The notes beneath the pieces were generated by a model that did no database searches, was not told the origin of the DNA, and saw only the letters and a list, made by a program, of their open reading frames with translations. Positions 10,116-17,813 of a stretch of 24,387 bases of DNA are shown here, in pieces. Every line of letters begins with the position of its first letter. Position 1 is the stretch's first letter. Origin of the DNA: Tubiluchus corallicola (Eukaryota > Priapulida > Priapulimorpha > Priapulimorphida > Tubiluchidae); NCBI GenBank assembly GCA_030141605.1, contig JAQGDQ010001817.1, positions 1 to 24,387 on the forward strand, in the 5' to 3' direction. A program made the translations under genes and the position numbers.

Positions 10116-10244
10116 CACGTATGCATTATCAAGCACAGATGCCTTGTATGGCGCCCCAAGAAAAACCGGATTAAGATCAGGACTAAATAGAATCTCAGCA
10201 GTCAAATTTGTTTCGTTTGAGAAAGTTACTTCTGTACCTCCGTC
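10116..10244 (-). CDS. Cadherin exon 4 of window (end of one repeat, linker, start of next)
   Basis: Minus-strand exon of 129 nt (43 codons), phase 0 at both ends. The acceptor is TTTTCTGCAG before GAC GGA, and the donor is TACGTG followed by GTAAGA. Translation starts DGGTEVTFSNETNLTAEI, the usual end of a cadherin repeat (D-G-G near the start, then a beta strand). It goes through PDLNPVFLGAPYKASV into the next repeat. The linker keeps N-P-x-F but has lost most of the acidic and Asn residues of the calcium linker, so this junction may bind calcium weakly or not at all (inference). N-E-T is a potential N-glycosylation site. The downstream intron is mostly the repeat copy at 8690-10057, ending about 60 bases from the donor. 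Confidence 0.88.
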
Positions 10245-10627
10245 CTGCAGAAAACAGATATAAAATTGGCAAACTTTTCAAAGCTAAATTTTTAAATAAA
10301 GTTTGGCTTCACGACACGGAATTGAGCAGTAACTCAGCCAAAGTTTCTTCACCAATACGAAAATATGTAAACTAACAGCCTCAAAAGCAATAGTTAAAAC
10401 TTTTAAGCAATATTATATTGAAATAAAAAAAATTAAGTCCGTTCCTCCACACTTCAGTTTAAATATTATTAATCGCCCTCTGGTTATAATAAGACGAGTG
10501 ACTCGACTGGCTGCCACTTTGCTTGCCAAAATATACATGGTATATTCATTTGTATGAATTTTAATGATGATAATGAATTTATCTGTCTGTGTGTGCGTAG
10601 GTCCGTCAGTCCACCCGACCGTGCGTG
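10245..10627. other. Intron sequence, nothing recognised
   Basis: 383 bases between exon 10116-10244 and the compound microsatellite. It contains the acceptor and probable pyrimidine tract of that exon at its left edge. No frames or repeats recognised. Confidence 0.5.
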
Positions 10628-10870
10628 CATCCATCCATCCATCCATCCATCCATCCATCCATCCATCCATCCATCCATCCATCCATCCATCCATCCATCC
10701 ATCCATCCATCCATCCATCCATCCATCCATCCATCCATCCATCCATCCATACATACATACATACATACATACATACATACATACATACATACATACATAC
10801 ATACATACATACATACATACATACATACATACATACATACATACATACATACATACATACATACATACAT
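10628..10870. repeat. Compound microsatellite (CATC)n then (CATA)n
   Basis: About 31 uninterrupted copies of CATC (10628-10750) pass directly into 30 of CATA (10751-10870). Neither tract contains an interruption. The eight-codon-periodic frames on both strands (His-Pro-Ser-Ile and His-Thr-Tyr-Ile on plus) are artefacts of the repeat. It lies in the 0.8-kb intron between exons 10116-10244 and 11032-11133. Confidence 0.98.
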
Positions 10871-11031
10871 TTTATAATTTGTTTTTCCATTTAACAGCGA
10901 GCAAGCAATAACGAACAGATGTTGTTAGCTAAATAGACAAATTCAAGCAAATATACAACCAACCTATCAATAATACATGTCTGGGTACACTAATGAGCGT
11001 ATAACAACCAGAATATTAACAAAAACGTTAC
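10871..11031. other. Intron sequence next to exon 3
   Basis: 161 bases between the compound microsatellite and the donor of exon 11032-11133. No feature recognised. Confidence 0.4.
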
Positions 11032-11133
11032 CTGCACTTTTATAATCAAGTAAAATGAGTCAACATCTCTGAATACAAAACGTTTTTTAAGAATTATAGT
11101 GCCGTCCCGTTTGTCCGGAATTTCAAAGAACTT
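11032..11133 (-). CDS. Cadherin exon 3 of window (middle of a repeat)
   Basis: Minus-strand exon of 102 nt (34 codons), phase 0 at both ends. The acceptor is TTTTTATTTTTTGACAG, with a strong pyrimidine tract, and the donor is GTGCAG followed by GTAACG. Translation runs FFEIPDKRDGTIILKKRF and then DSFYLIIKVQ. This fits the second half of a cadherin repeat: F-x-I, a G-x-I turn, a Leu/Phe strand, and then the Y-x-L-x-(V/I)-x-(V/A) strand. It follows exon 11942-12046 and precedes the D-G-G of exon 10116-10244. With those exons it completes one repeat of the expected length, about 110 residues. The LINE fragment at 11265-11898 lies in the intron just upstream of it, in antisense. Confidence 0.9.
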
Positions 11134-11264
11134 CTGTCAAAAAATAAAAATTAAGTGCAAGATTGATTTTAACAAACACATGCATGATAAAGCGATAATA
11201 TTAACACAGTTAAAGCAACCCAATCTAAAACTACAAGTCAGAACAATCTGCTTATTCCCTACAT

Positions 11265-11898
11265 TCTGGGCAGAAAAAGTTCAGGTGACCTTAAATGGGA
11301 AGCTAATGTGCTCTGTTGTTTAAAAAAGGCCCGCCAAGGTCTGGACTTTTTAAGACAACTCAAATCGTTTAACATTTCCCCTGATGTGATAGAGAGTTTT
11401 TATCGTGCAGTAATTGAGAGCGTCTTCACAACATCCGTCACTGTTTGGTATGGCGCTACCACTCAGGAAGATCGCAATGCTCTTGATAAAGTTGTTAAAT
11501 CCGCTTCAAAAATTACAGGAGTTGAACAGCAATCAATGGCATATTTGTATGAAACTAGGGTGGCAAAGAGAGCGCAAGTTATCATGAAAGATGAATTTCA
11601 TCCAGGCAATAAATACTTTGAATTGCTCCCCTCTGGTGGTAGATTCTGCTCAATTAACGCTAAAACCACAAGAAATTTAAATTCTTTCTATCCCGTTGCA
11701 ATTCCCACCATCAATAGTAAATTTCAGTAAATCTCTAATATTAATTCTCTATGTCACTGTACAACTGATTGAATTATTTATGTTAATCTCCTTGTTGTTT
11801 CCATAAGTTGTTGCAGTACGTAAAATCACGTAAATTTCATTGTATGTATTATGCTCTAATGACAGTGAATTACTTACTTACTTATTGTTACTTATTGT
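11265..11898 (+). mobile_element. Truncated LINE (non-LTR retrotransposon) 3' end
   Basis: This is the 3' end of a LINE inserted antisense to the cadherin gene, in the intron between exons 11032-11133 and 11942-12046. It has the end of the reverse-transcriptase ORF (to the stop at 11730), about 140 bases of AT-rich 3' untranslated sequence, and a tail of ACTTACTTACTTATTG type (11871-11898). Short tandem-repeat tails rather than poly(A) are typical of the CR1/L2/Rex-like LINE group, which the protein also resembles. The 5' end is lost, as is usual for LINE copies. The tail ends about 45 bases from the donor of exon 11942-12046. Confidence 0.8.
11281..11730 (+). pseudogene. C-terminal fragment of a LINE reverse transcriptase ORF
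   Basis: Frame of about 150 codons, uninterrupted from 11281 (S-G-D-L-K-W-E-A-N-V) to the TAA at 11728-11730. It includes LKKARQGLDFLRQLKSF, FYRAVIESVFTTSVTVWYG and FELLPSGGRF. These match the conserved stretch after the polymerase domain of CR1/Rex-type LINE ORF2: the L-K-W segment after the LG motif, the K-K-A-x-x-x-L-x-F-L-R-x-L block, the E-S-V-x-x-x-x-x-x-W block and the H-P-G...L-L-P-S-G-x-R block. The endonuclease and the catalytic Asp-Asp motif are missing. It cannot act alone. That this stretch remains open suggests a fairly young copy. Confidence 0.8.
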
Positions 11899-11941
11899 TT
11901 GGAGATACAATATTGTAGTAATTCTGTAGTCCAGTACTTAC

Positions 11942-12046
11942 CTGAAATGGACAAGGTTCAATTGAAAAACTCACTTCGTTGTTTGGTGCTGCATAATCTT
12001 TATCTCTTGCTTCTACCTTATAAAGTGTCTTTCCAACAGCCGTGTA
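11942..12046 (-). CDS. Cadherin exon 2 of window (first half of a repeat)
   Basis: Minus-strand exon of 105 nt (35 codons), phase 0 at both ends. The acceptor is GTTATTTTTTAG before TAC, and the donor is TTTCAG followed by GTAAGT, a full consensus. Translation contains TAVGKTLYKVEARDKDY followed by NNEVSFSIE. This matches the family pattern V-G-x-x-L-x-x-V-x-A-x-D-x-D, with the Asp residues that bind calcium between repeats, then N-x-x-(V/I)-x-(F/Y)-x-I. It continues directly from the Y-V-S-E end of the exon at 17715-17813. The intron between them (12047-17714) is 5.7 kb and almost wholly repeat-derived. It is absent from simple long-ORF searches because it is short and has no start codon. 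Confidence 0.9.
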
Positions 12047-12164
12047 CTAAAAAATAACTAAATATATTTGCAAAAAATAAAAAATACGATAATTTCTAAA
12101 TATTATGCTCAGTAACATTCCTGTTAAATTCCAAAAAAATTAATAACAATTACAAAATTTTTCC

Positions 12165-12375
12165 ACATTAAAACATAAGAAAATCCCTCACTTTCGTAAA
12201 GTTTAAGCCTTCGTTTCGAAGTTTCATACAATTTACATGATTATTGCACACAGAGGTTGCGTTAGCAACAATGATGTATCAACTTTAGCAACTTTAAAGC
12301 ACAAGAAAACCCTCCACTTTCATACAGCTTAAAAAATTCGTCTTGAAATTTTATATCACTCACATATACTGCCTT
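12165..12375 (-). repeat. Family X-related fragments, two in a row
   Basis: Two minus-strand stretches, 12285-12375 and 12165-12240, each resemble 8090-8165. The first has GGAGGGTTTTCTTGTGCTTT and the frame KLYESGGFSCAL, against KLYVSGGFSCAL in the 8.1-kb copy. The second is more diverged. The frame at 12262-12543 crosses from this repeat into family Y and is therefore not a gene. Confidence 0.6.
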
Positions 12376-12414
12376 TTGTTGTGAATCAAATTTAAAATAT
12401 AGAATTAATTGGAA

Positions 12415-13345
12415 ATTAATTGTAATCATTGAATGATTAGATTTCGGAGATAAAACTACTCCTCCCTGGGTTTGATATTGAGAACCATTCAATCTGATCA
12501 TAAGTGACTCACCCAGCTTGTAGCTTGAATTTAATGAGTTCAAGAGTTCGAATCTAATGAGTTCATATGACGTAGGCTAGTGAACAAGGAAGAGAAAGAT
12601 TAAAAGAAGAACCGGCTTGTTAATGAGTTACATGCCAATTAGCGGACATTTGTTGGCCATTTGTTGATGAACAAGTCAGGATGTTATTTTGTTAAGGTTC
12701 AGTACCAGTCCTTACTGATTGTTAAACTAGCCTATAGAGCATTATTCACTGTCTAAGGAGATAGGGTTGCGACTTTTGGTATACTAAATTATCTGAGGAA
12801 GTCACAGAAGTCAGCCATGAAAGGTCAAGTGGTGCAATACTGTGTGACCTCTGCACAATGCGTGGCTTAATGACTTTCGCTTTATAAGCTAAGTGAAAGT
12901 TGAGAGTTCGCGCACACACATAGACACGAGCACAGGATCAGAGTGGTGAGTTGCCGTTGTTGTTTTTTACGAGACGATCTGGAACCAGACACATTCTTTA
13001 GCTCAGCGTGGTGATACTACTGCATCATTTGCTACGACAAATCAGTGATGCTAAGAAGTCTCGAGAAGGAATCAGGATCTGGCCAATAACTATTGTTAAG
13101 TTGGCCAGTCCTCAAGTCAAGTAGAATTACTTTATTTTACTGCAACTATAACTGTAATTGTAACAGTTGTGAATCGTAATCACTGTGTAACTTAAGCAAC
13201 GTAACTTAATGCGACATTACAACTTGAGCAATAGTGTTCGTTGAGTAGTATCACTCTGGAATCGAACTTAATTGTAAGTGCCCATCAGTGCATAACGACA
13301 AATCTTGTACTAATGTTATGAATAAAATTTAGAATATGAATTTCA
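12415..13345 (+). mobile_element. Family Y repeat, copy A
   Basis: Aligns over most of its length with the copy that follows it (13346-14130): ACTCCTCCCTG, then GACTCACCCAGCTTGTAGCT, then an inner block with CTGGCCAATA and TTGGCCAGTCC. It has TTTATAAG at 12881-12888 and AATAAA at 13321-13326, in the same order as the 8690-10057 copy. It ends shortly after the AATAAA and runs directly into the next copy. Non-coding. Confidence 0.65.
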
Positions 13346-14130
13346 GTAGATATTAATTGGGATTATCGGATAAATTAGATTATGATGAGAAAATTACTCC
13401 TCCCTGAGTTGATAAGGGAATTCATATAATTTGATTATAGGGGACTCACCCAGCTTGTAGCTTGAATTTAGTGAGTTCAAGAGTTTGAATTCGACAAGCA
13501 GAGATGTCGCAGAGTAGTGAAACAGGCAGGTGCAAAATTCAAAGAGATGCCACTTGTTATCAGTGTGCATACCAATTAGCGAACAAGAGAATAGGGTCAG
13601 TACTGACCATTTGTCGAGTTGTGAGTAAAGAAATCATTTTGTGCAAACACAGTAGCAGCAATTATCGATCATAAAGTAGCTAGCAAAACATTAGCCACTG
13701 TCCAGGAGGTAAGATTGCGACTTCTGGGGTGTTAAATCATCAGGGATGGTGCAATCCTCGGTGGTCAATGCGCGAGAGAGGAGGACAGTTGTTACCATGT
13801 TGTTGTGTCCGAGACATTCTGCAAGACGTCAGATTGTCTTTAACCCAGCGTGGTGATTCTACTGGGTACTTTGCGAAGTCAAATCAATGGTGCTGCGAGG
13901 TCTCATAGAGGAACAATGACCTGGCCAATAGCAATTGTAAATTGGCCAGTCCGCGAGTTAAGTGAATTTATTTTACTTATTGTAACTTGTACCTTATAAC
14001 CGTTTGTATCAGTAACTTAGTATTGGATGTGTAACTTAAGCACCTTCAGTGCAGCATTGCAACTTAAGTAACAGTCTTTGTGAATAGTATCTCTTTGGAA
14101 TTCAAGATTATTCGTAAGCGCTTAACGAGA
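13346..14130 (+). mobile_element. Family Y repeat, copy B (left part)
   Basis: Tandem neighbour of copy A with the same landmarks, diverged by many substitutions and indels. The TATA-bearing stretch present in copy A is deleted here. Its expected right part resumes at 14831, after an unrelated GC-richer block (14131-14830), so the copy looks interrupted by an insertion. Confidence 0.6.
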
Positions 14131-14830
14131 AGGATGGCACCTCAAGTGTTAGGCACTGGCAGGAGGCAGTGGGTCCACAAGGATCCTAGGTATGGATCCT
14201 GCTAATGAAGGGCGAATTAACGTCCTACTGTGGTACCTCCTAGTCGGCGTGTGTGTCGTACTGTTTCTCAGCTGCAACGGGCTGCTACTGCCAGCCAGCC
14301 TGTCTGCAATTGTGAAATAAGTGGTACATGCGTGGCACGAGGATGCCAGTCCTCACCTAGCTAGGGGAAGTGTGAATTTGCCGCGTTTATAGCACTTCAC
14401 TGGTGAAGAGGCTAGGCTGGTGAAAACGGTCAAAGTTCATAGTGGGATAGCAAGGTTTCCTATGGATCAGACTGTCGGTTGCATCTCGGCGTGAGCCCTT
14501 TGGTCCCTATAAGGGATGGGGATGGTTTACTATGCTAGTAGACTGCAGGCAAGTCATCTTCGTCATCGCTATCGACTAGGTCACCGGCTAGTAGTCTCAC
14601 TAATGGGGCGAATGTGAGATTGCTCAATGTACAGTCAGGCCTTAGCAAGCCGAATTGTGAACAGGCGAGCTAAGTCCCTGTGCTCGACTGAAGCAGAGAA
14701 CACAGTGGCACGTGGCGATGCACTGTGTGGAAAGGGGTTCAGCCTGGGTGCACGCTATACAGGAGAGCCCAAAGAACCAAAAGCGCACCGGCGCATAGGA
14801 ACAAATCCTGTATCGTTGTGGAAGTTTAAT
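14131..14830 (+). mobile_element. GC-richer insert splitting a family Y copy
   Basis: About 700 bases visibly richer in G and C than the flanks, lying where copy B (ending near 14130) and the right part at 14831 are continuous in the 8690-10057 copy. The plus strand has a 73-codon frame at 14627-14848 (GARYTGEPKEPKAHRR) that I do not recognise. Short inverted segments such as TCCCTATAAGGGA occur at 14503-14515. I could not determine exact ends or a target duplication. It may be an inserted element or a part of family Y lost from other copies. Confidence 0.45.
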
Positions 14831-15200
14831 GTAACGTGTCAATTGTAATTGCAATAAACTATTCACTGAGTTAACTTAACTACTGAGTTTTGTTGATGTT
14901 TAATGCGTTACTTGTGGCTCATAATCGTAACACTAGATCCTTGATTCGAACCTGAACGATTCGCATTGTACAGCTCATTGCGGGAGCTCGCTTGTAAACT
15001 CGAGGGATACATATCTGACTCACAACGCAAATTCGAGGTTACAGTTGTGTAGGACCAGATCATTGCCTTATCGATTGAACCGGAGTTGGGCAATTGATAG
15101 AACGGCTTAATCAATTGTCTGGAAGCAATCGGTGTGTGAATCATCATTAATTCGATTAATTGTTTAATTAATCACGATCGCTCATTAGGAAACTAGAGGG
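14831..15200 (+). mobile_element. Family Y repeat, copy B right part
   Basis: Begins with AATAAA at 14853-14858 and shares TGTTTAATG, GGCTCATAATCGT and CATTGTACAGCTCATTGCG with the next copy at 15232. It ends near a hairpin-forming segment, GATTAATTGTTTAATTAATC at 15153-15172 (8-bp stem, 4-base loop), also present in the next copy at about 16037-16056. The minus-strand frame of 79 codons at 14908-15147 resembles a frame in the next copy (AMIWSHTTVT against AMIWSYTTVT). This may reflect only repeat similarity. Confidence 0.6.
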
Positions 15201-15231
15201 CGATACTATTTTGGAATTCTAATATGTAGTG

Positions 15232-16062
15232 TAAAATCCAACTGCAATAAACTATTCATAAATTTAGCGTAACTATTGAGTTGTTTAATGTTTAACGAGT
15301 TACCTGAGGCTCATAATCGTTAAGACACTAAATGCCTGATCGAACTTGAAAGATTCGCATTGTACAGCTCATTGCGTGAAGTAAAGAGAAGATGATAATT
15401 GTATGATTAGTATTAGTAGTTCAGTAATGAAACGACTCTATAAAGGGGATATGAGAGATATGTAGAAATGAAGCCATGATTTTAGGTGCGGCTGTCATGT
15501 GACTGAGAGTTCCAAATATGGACACTGCCCGTCTGAATTGTCAGACTAGCAACAATTATAACGCATGCGCTGTGAGTCCAAAAAGCTGAAGGAAGCCAAG
15601 TGGAATGAGACGGTTAGATCACGGGGGATCTCGAGGAAGCAGGAACAGGTCTTGGGCGGTTTGGCAGAGCTATGATATGTATTTTACCATGTAATATATT
15701 ATCGTGAAATAAATGTGTTAGTCGCTCATCAATCCAGATCTTATAGCTTTGTCACCACCTCACGTCAATAAACGGCTGCGGCCTCCTCAATAATCCACCA
15801 ACAAGTACTACCACTATACGACACAGCTCATAAACATAACTTGTAAATTTTACTCGTGAACTTGCTTGAAAACTCGAGGGACAAAGATCTATACTCACAA
15901 CGCAATATTTCGTGGTTACAGTTGTGTGGGACCATATCATAGCCCTATCAACTGAACCTAAGCCCTTGGAGTCGGGCAATTGAACGAGTGCCAAAATCAA
16001 TTGTCAAGAAGCAATCTTTAGTGTGAATCATATTTCGATTAATTCCAAAATTAATCAAGGTG
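15232..16062 (+). mobile_element. Family Y repeat, third right-part copy, interrupted by element Z
   Basis: Starts at AATAAA (15246-15251) and matches 14831-15200 up to 15379. It then continues at 15860 with CTTGCTTGAAAACTCGAGGG after the inserted element Z. The uninterrupted sister at about 14970-15005 shows the empty site directly. It ends just after the hairpin at 16037-16056 and abuts the inverted family X repeat. Confidence 0.65.
15380..15854 (+). mobile_element. Element Z copy 1 (475 bp), target duplication CGTGA
   Basis: Inserted in a family Y copy. CGTGA occurs immediately before (15375-15379) and immediately after (15855-15859), and removing the element plus one CGTGA restores alignment with the sister sequence at about 14970-15005. 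It begins AGTAAAGAGAAGATG and ends AAATTTTACT, giving a 6-bp terminal inverted repeat AGTAAA/TTTACT. Inside are TATAAAG at about 15439, GGTGCGGCTGTCATGTGACT and AATAAA at 15708-15713, shared in order with copy 2 apart from the TATA. A 5-bp duplication plus TATA and polyadenylation signals fits a solo LTR, but with AG...CT ends instead of the usual TG...CA. A small DNA transposon is the alternative. No coding frame. Confidence 0.8.
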
Positions 16063-17037
16063 GTTGTATCAAAAATAGAGAGCCACACTTTGTATGTGTC
16101 TTCAATCTGCAGTAAGGCTGTATATAAAACATGTAAATTTAAACTCCCGCAATGACCGTTAGATGCAGCCAATTTCATGACTGGTCATTTGAAACAAGTT
16201 TAGATAACATTGTGTAAACTTTGAAAAAAATCAGAGCATTCGTAGCGCACACGTCACTGACTAAGAAAAATTTAAAATTGCTGTATCTTGTCAATAAGAT
16301 TAAAAATACGTTTTTGGCTAGTGAATGGTGCAAGTAAAGAGAATCTGTGAAATATGTTAAATGTCTGATAATTAATGGCCTGATAATTAAAATATGTTAA
16401 ATGTCTGGGAAGAACACCCAGGAAGCCAGATTTCCCAATAAGGGATTAAGGTGCGGCGGTCACGTGACTGCTCAACCATCAGACTCCCAAATAAGGAAGT
16501 GCCCATTCTGGACAGACTGCGCGCGCAGCCTGGCACGGGTGCTGAAGCCACCCGCTGGAAGATTAAGATCAGATTAGAATCTCAGCAGAGGATGTTTAGA
16601 GAGAGATCAAGGGCTTGGCATTGCTATACCTTTCTTATATATTGTGATGTTGTTTAATAAAAGTGTTATCTATTATTAATCCGGATCTTATAGCTTTGTC
16701 ATTACCCAAACGCCTATAATAATCGATCACATACGTACTACCACTATTCAAACCAAGTATATTAATTTTACTGTGCACCCTGGAGGGTGAGTCAGCGACA
16801 TTTTACCAATTGTTGAAAACATTTTAAATAATTCATAATTTTCTTTTGTAGTTACACAAGTCTTTCTAGTAGGCAAGCGAAAATATAAGTAACATAGACT
16901 TGCATGCATAGTAACGCTGTATAAAGTTTATAAATTTTAACTCCCGCGATGAATGTTAGGTGCGGCCATTTTAGTAATAGGTCATTTGAAACAAGTTTAG
17001 ATAACAATGCGTAAAAACGTAGCTTAAGAAATGAACT
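16063..17037 (-). repeat. Dispersed repeat family X, inverted copies split by element Z
   Basis: Read on the minus strand, 17037-16778 then 16332-16063 follow the order of blocks in the 7741-8170 copy: GAAAGACTTGTGTAACTA, GGTAAAATGTCGCTGACTCA, CCAAAAACGTATTTTTAATC, TATCTAAACTTGTTTCAAA. The last block and its neighbours (CGCGGGAGTT or TGCGGGAGTT followed by TAAAATTTA) occur both at the start and near the end on the minus strand, so this is probably one and a half tandem units. Element Z sits at 16333-16772. Confidence 0.7.
16333..16772 (+). mobile_element. Element Z copy 2 (440 bp), target duplication GTGCA
   Basis: Inserted in the inverted family X repeat. GTGCA flanks it at 16328-16332 and 16773-16777, and the uninterrupted family X sequence at about 7848-7866 (inverted) has the joined form. 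It begins AGTAAAGAGAATC and ends AATTTTACT, the same termini as copy 1. It shares GGTGCGGCGGTCACGTGACT, an AATAAA (16656-16661), GATCTTATAGCTTTGTCA and GTACTACCACTAT with copy 1 in the same order. Different 5-bp duplications for identical ends show that the boundaries are correct and that the element moves as a unit. Confidence 0.82.
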
Positions 17038-17059
17038 AACCATAGAAGATACTAAAGAT

Positions 17060-17298
17060 ATCAAACATTATTATTCATTTTGAAATGTATCAATAATTTA
17101 AGTATTCTATTCAAAAGTAAGAAATCGGCACTACTCAAAAATCGCGAATTAAACTCCAGAACATTTAATTTGAAGCAAACTAAAACAAAAAATTACTTTG
17201 TTTTAAAAGCAAAAAACGCCCTCCAGCTTTGGAATTCACTTGCCAATATGACGACTTATACATTCATGCAGAATTCATTTACCTCAGGCCGTACTTAA
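17060..17298 (+). pseudogene. Probable remnant of a LINE ORF C-terminus
   Basis: Frame of 72 codons with RELNSRTFNLKQTKTKNYF, KNALQLWNSLANMTTY and a closing F-x-x-S-F segment. This resembles the last part of many LINE ORF2 proteins, where an L-R-x-x-x-x-x-L-x-V-P segment precedes x-x-x-L-W-N-S-L-P and an F-K motif. The match is short, and nothing upstream of 17080 continues it convincingly. It lies antisense to the cadherin gene, like the other recognisable elements. The identification rests mainly on the L-W-N-S-L motif and its spacing. Confidence 0.5.
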
Positions 17299-17714
17299 TT
17301 TTGCTGATAGTCAGTTTGTAAATATGTGAAATTCAAGTTTAAAGTTATTATTTCTTGCACCTGTAGTTAATAGTTTTTGCACTGACGCATTTGTTTCTAA
17401 CAGCGTATGATTTTTATTAGTTTAAATTATGAAATTGTTGACCGTTGTGCGCTTTTATAAGTTTTGAAAAACTTCTGTCCCCCGATGAGACTGATGCGCA
17501 ACCACCCACCCCTCCCCCTTGACGTGGGGCGCAATTTGTACAAATCTGATAATAGGTTAAAACCGTCTCTGCTTGTGTTTCATATGAGAGTGCGCAATAC
17601 TGGCGCAACAAATTAAAAAAAATCTAGCACGTCCTATTCGAGATGAATAACAACACAAATTTTTCATGCATCTTGCGTATCCAATTCGATAAAAGTAGTT
17701 TGAACGTTGTTTAC
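17299..17714. other. Intron sequence, nothing recognised
   Basis: About 415 bases between the LINE remnant and exon 17715-17813, including the donor side of that exon. A C-rich stretch lies at 17502-17520. No exon or element ends recognised. Confidence 0.45.
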
Positions 17715-17813
17715 CTCACTCACGTATAATATTGCATGATACGGCGCACCAACGAAGTACGGAGCATTATTGTTGATGTCAATCAAATCAATGAGAACAT
17801 CGAGATAAGTTTT
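17715..17813 (-). CDS. Cadherin exon 1 of window (EC linker and start of a repeat)
   Basis: Minus-strand exon of 99 nt (33 codons), phase 0 at both ends. The acceptor is TTTATTTACAG before AAA ACT, and the donor is GAG followed by GTAAAC. It reads through the linker IDINNNAPYF, close to the calcium-binding linker DxNDNxPxF, followed by GAPYHAILYVSE, the first strand of the next repeat ending in the Glu typical of that position. This is the most canonical cadherin linker in the window. The upstream exon, expected to end in an A-x-D-G-G-type segment at phase 0, was not found to the right. An alternative donor nine bases earlier (TAC followed by GTGAGT) would remove V-S-E and also keep phase 0. 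Confidence 0.9.

Larger units (their letters stand above)
2036..17813 (-). other. Cadherin-family gene, partial (seven exons, both ends missing)
   Basis: Seven minus-strand exons join without a stop into 1309 nt, about 436 residues plus one base. Each intron begins GT and ends AG on the minus strand, and the phases agree at all six junctions (0,0,0,0,1,2), which chance alignments would rarely do. The product is a chain of about four extracellular cadherin repeats of 100-110 residues. Family knowledge: these are calcium-dependent adhesion modules on the cell surface. No signal peptide, transmembrane segment or cytoplasmic tail is visible, so the start lies right of 17813 or outside the window and the end lies to the left. 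Long repeat chains of this kind occur in Fat-, Dachsous- and protocadherin-like proteins, but I cannot assign a subfamily. Introns are 0.8-5.7 kb and loaded with repeats. Confidence 0.88.

Noticed and set aside
10413-10911. Six overlapping frames of 89-149 codons
   Set aside because: Pure translation of the CATC/CATA microsatellite on both strands.
14925-14950. tRNA-like T-loop (GATTCGAACCTGAAC)
   Set aside because: No cloverleaf can be drawn around it, and the sequence is part of family Y, where the sister copy has lost the motif.
15153-15200. Helitron 3' end
   Set aside because: A hairpin is present, but CTAG lies too far from it and the second copy has no CTRR end at that place.
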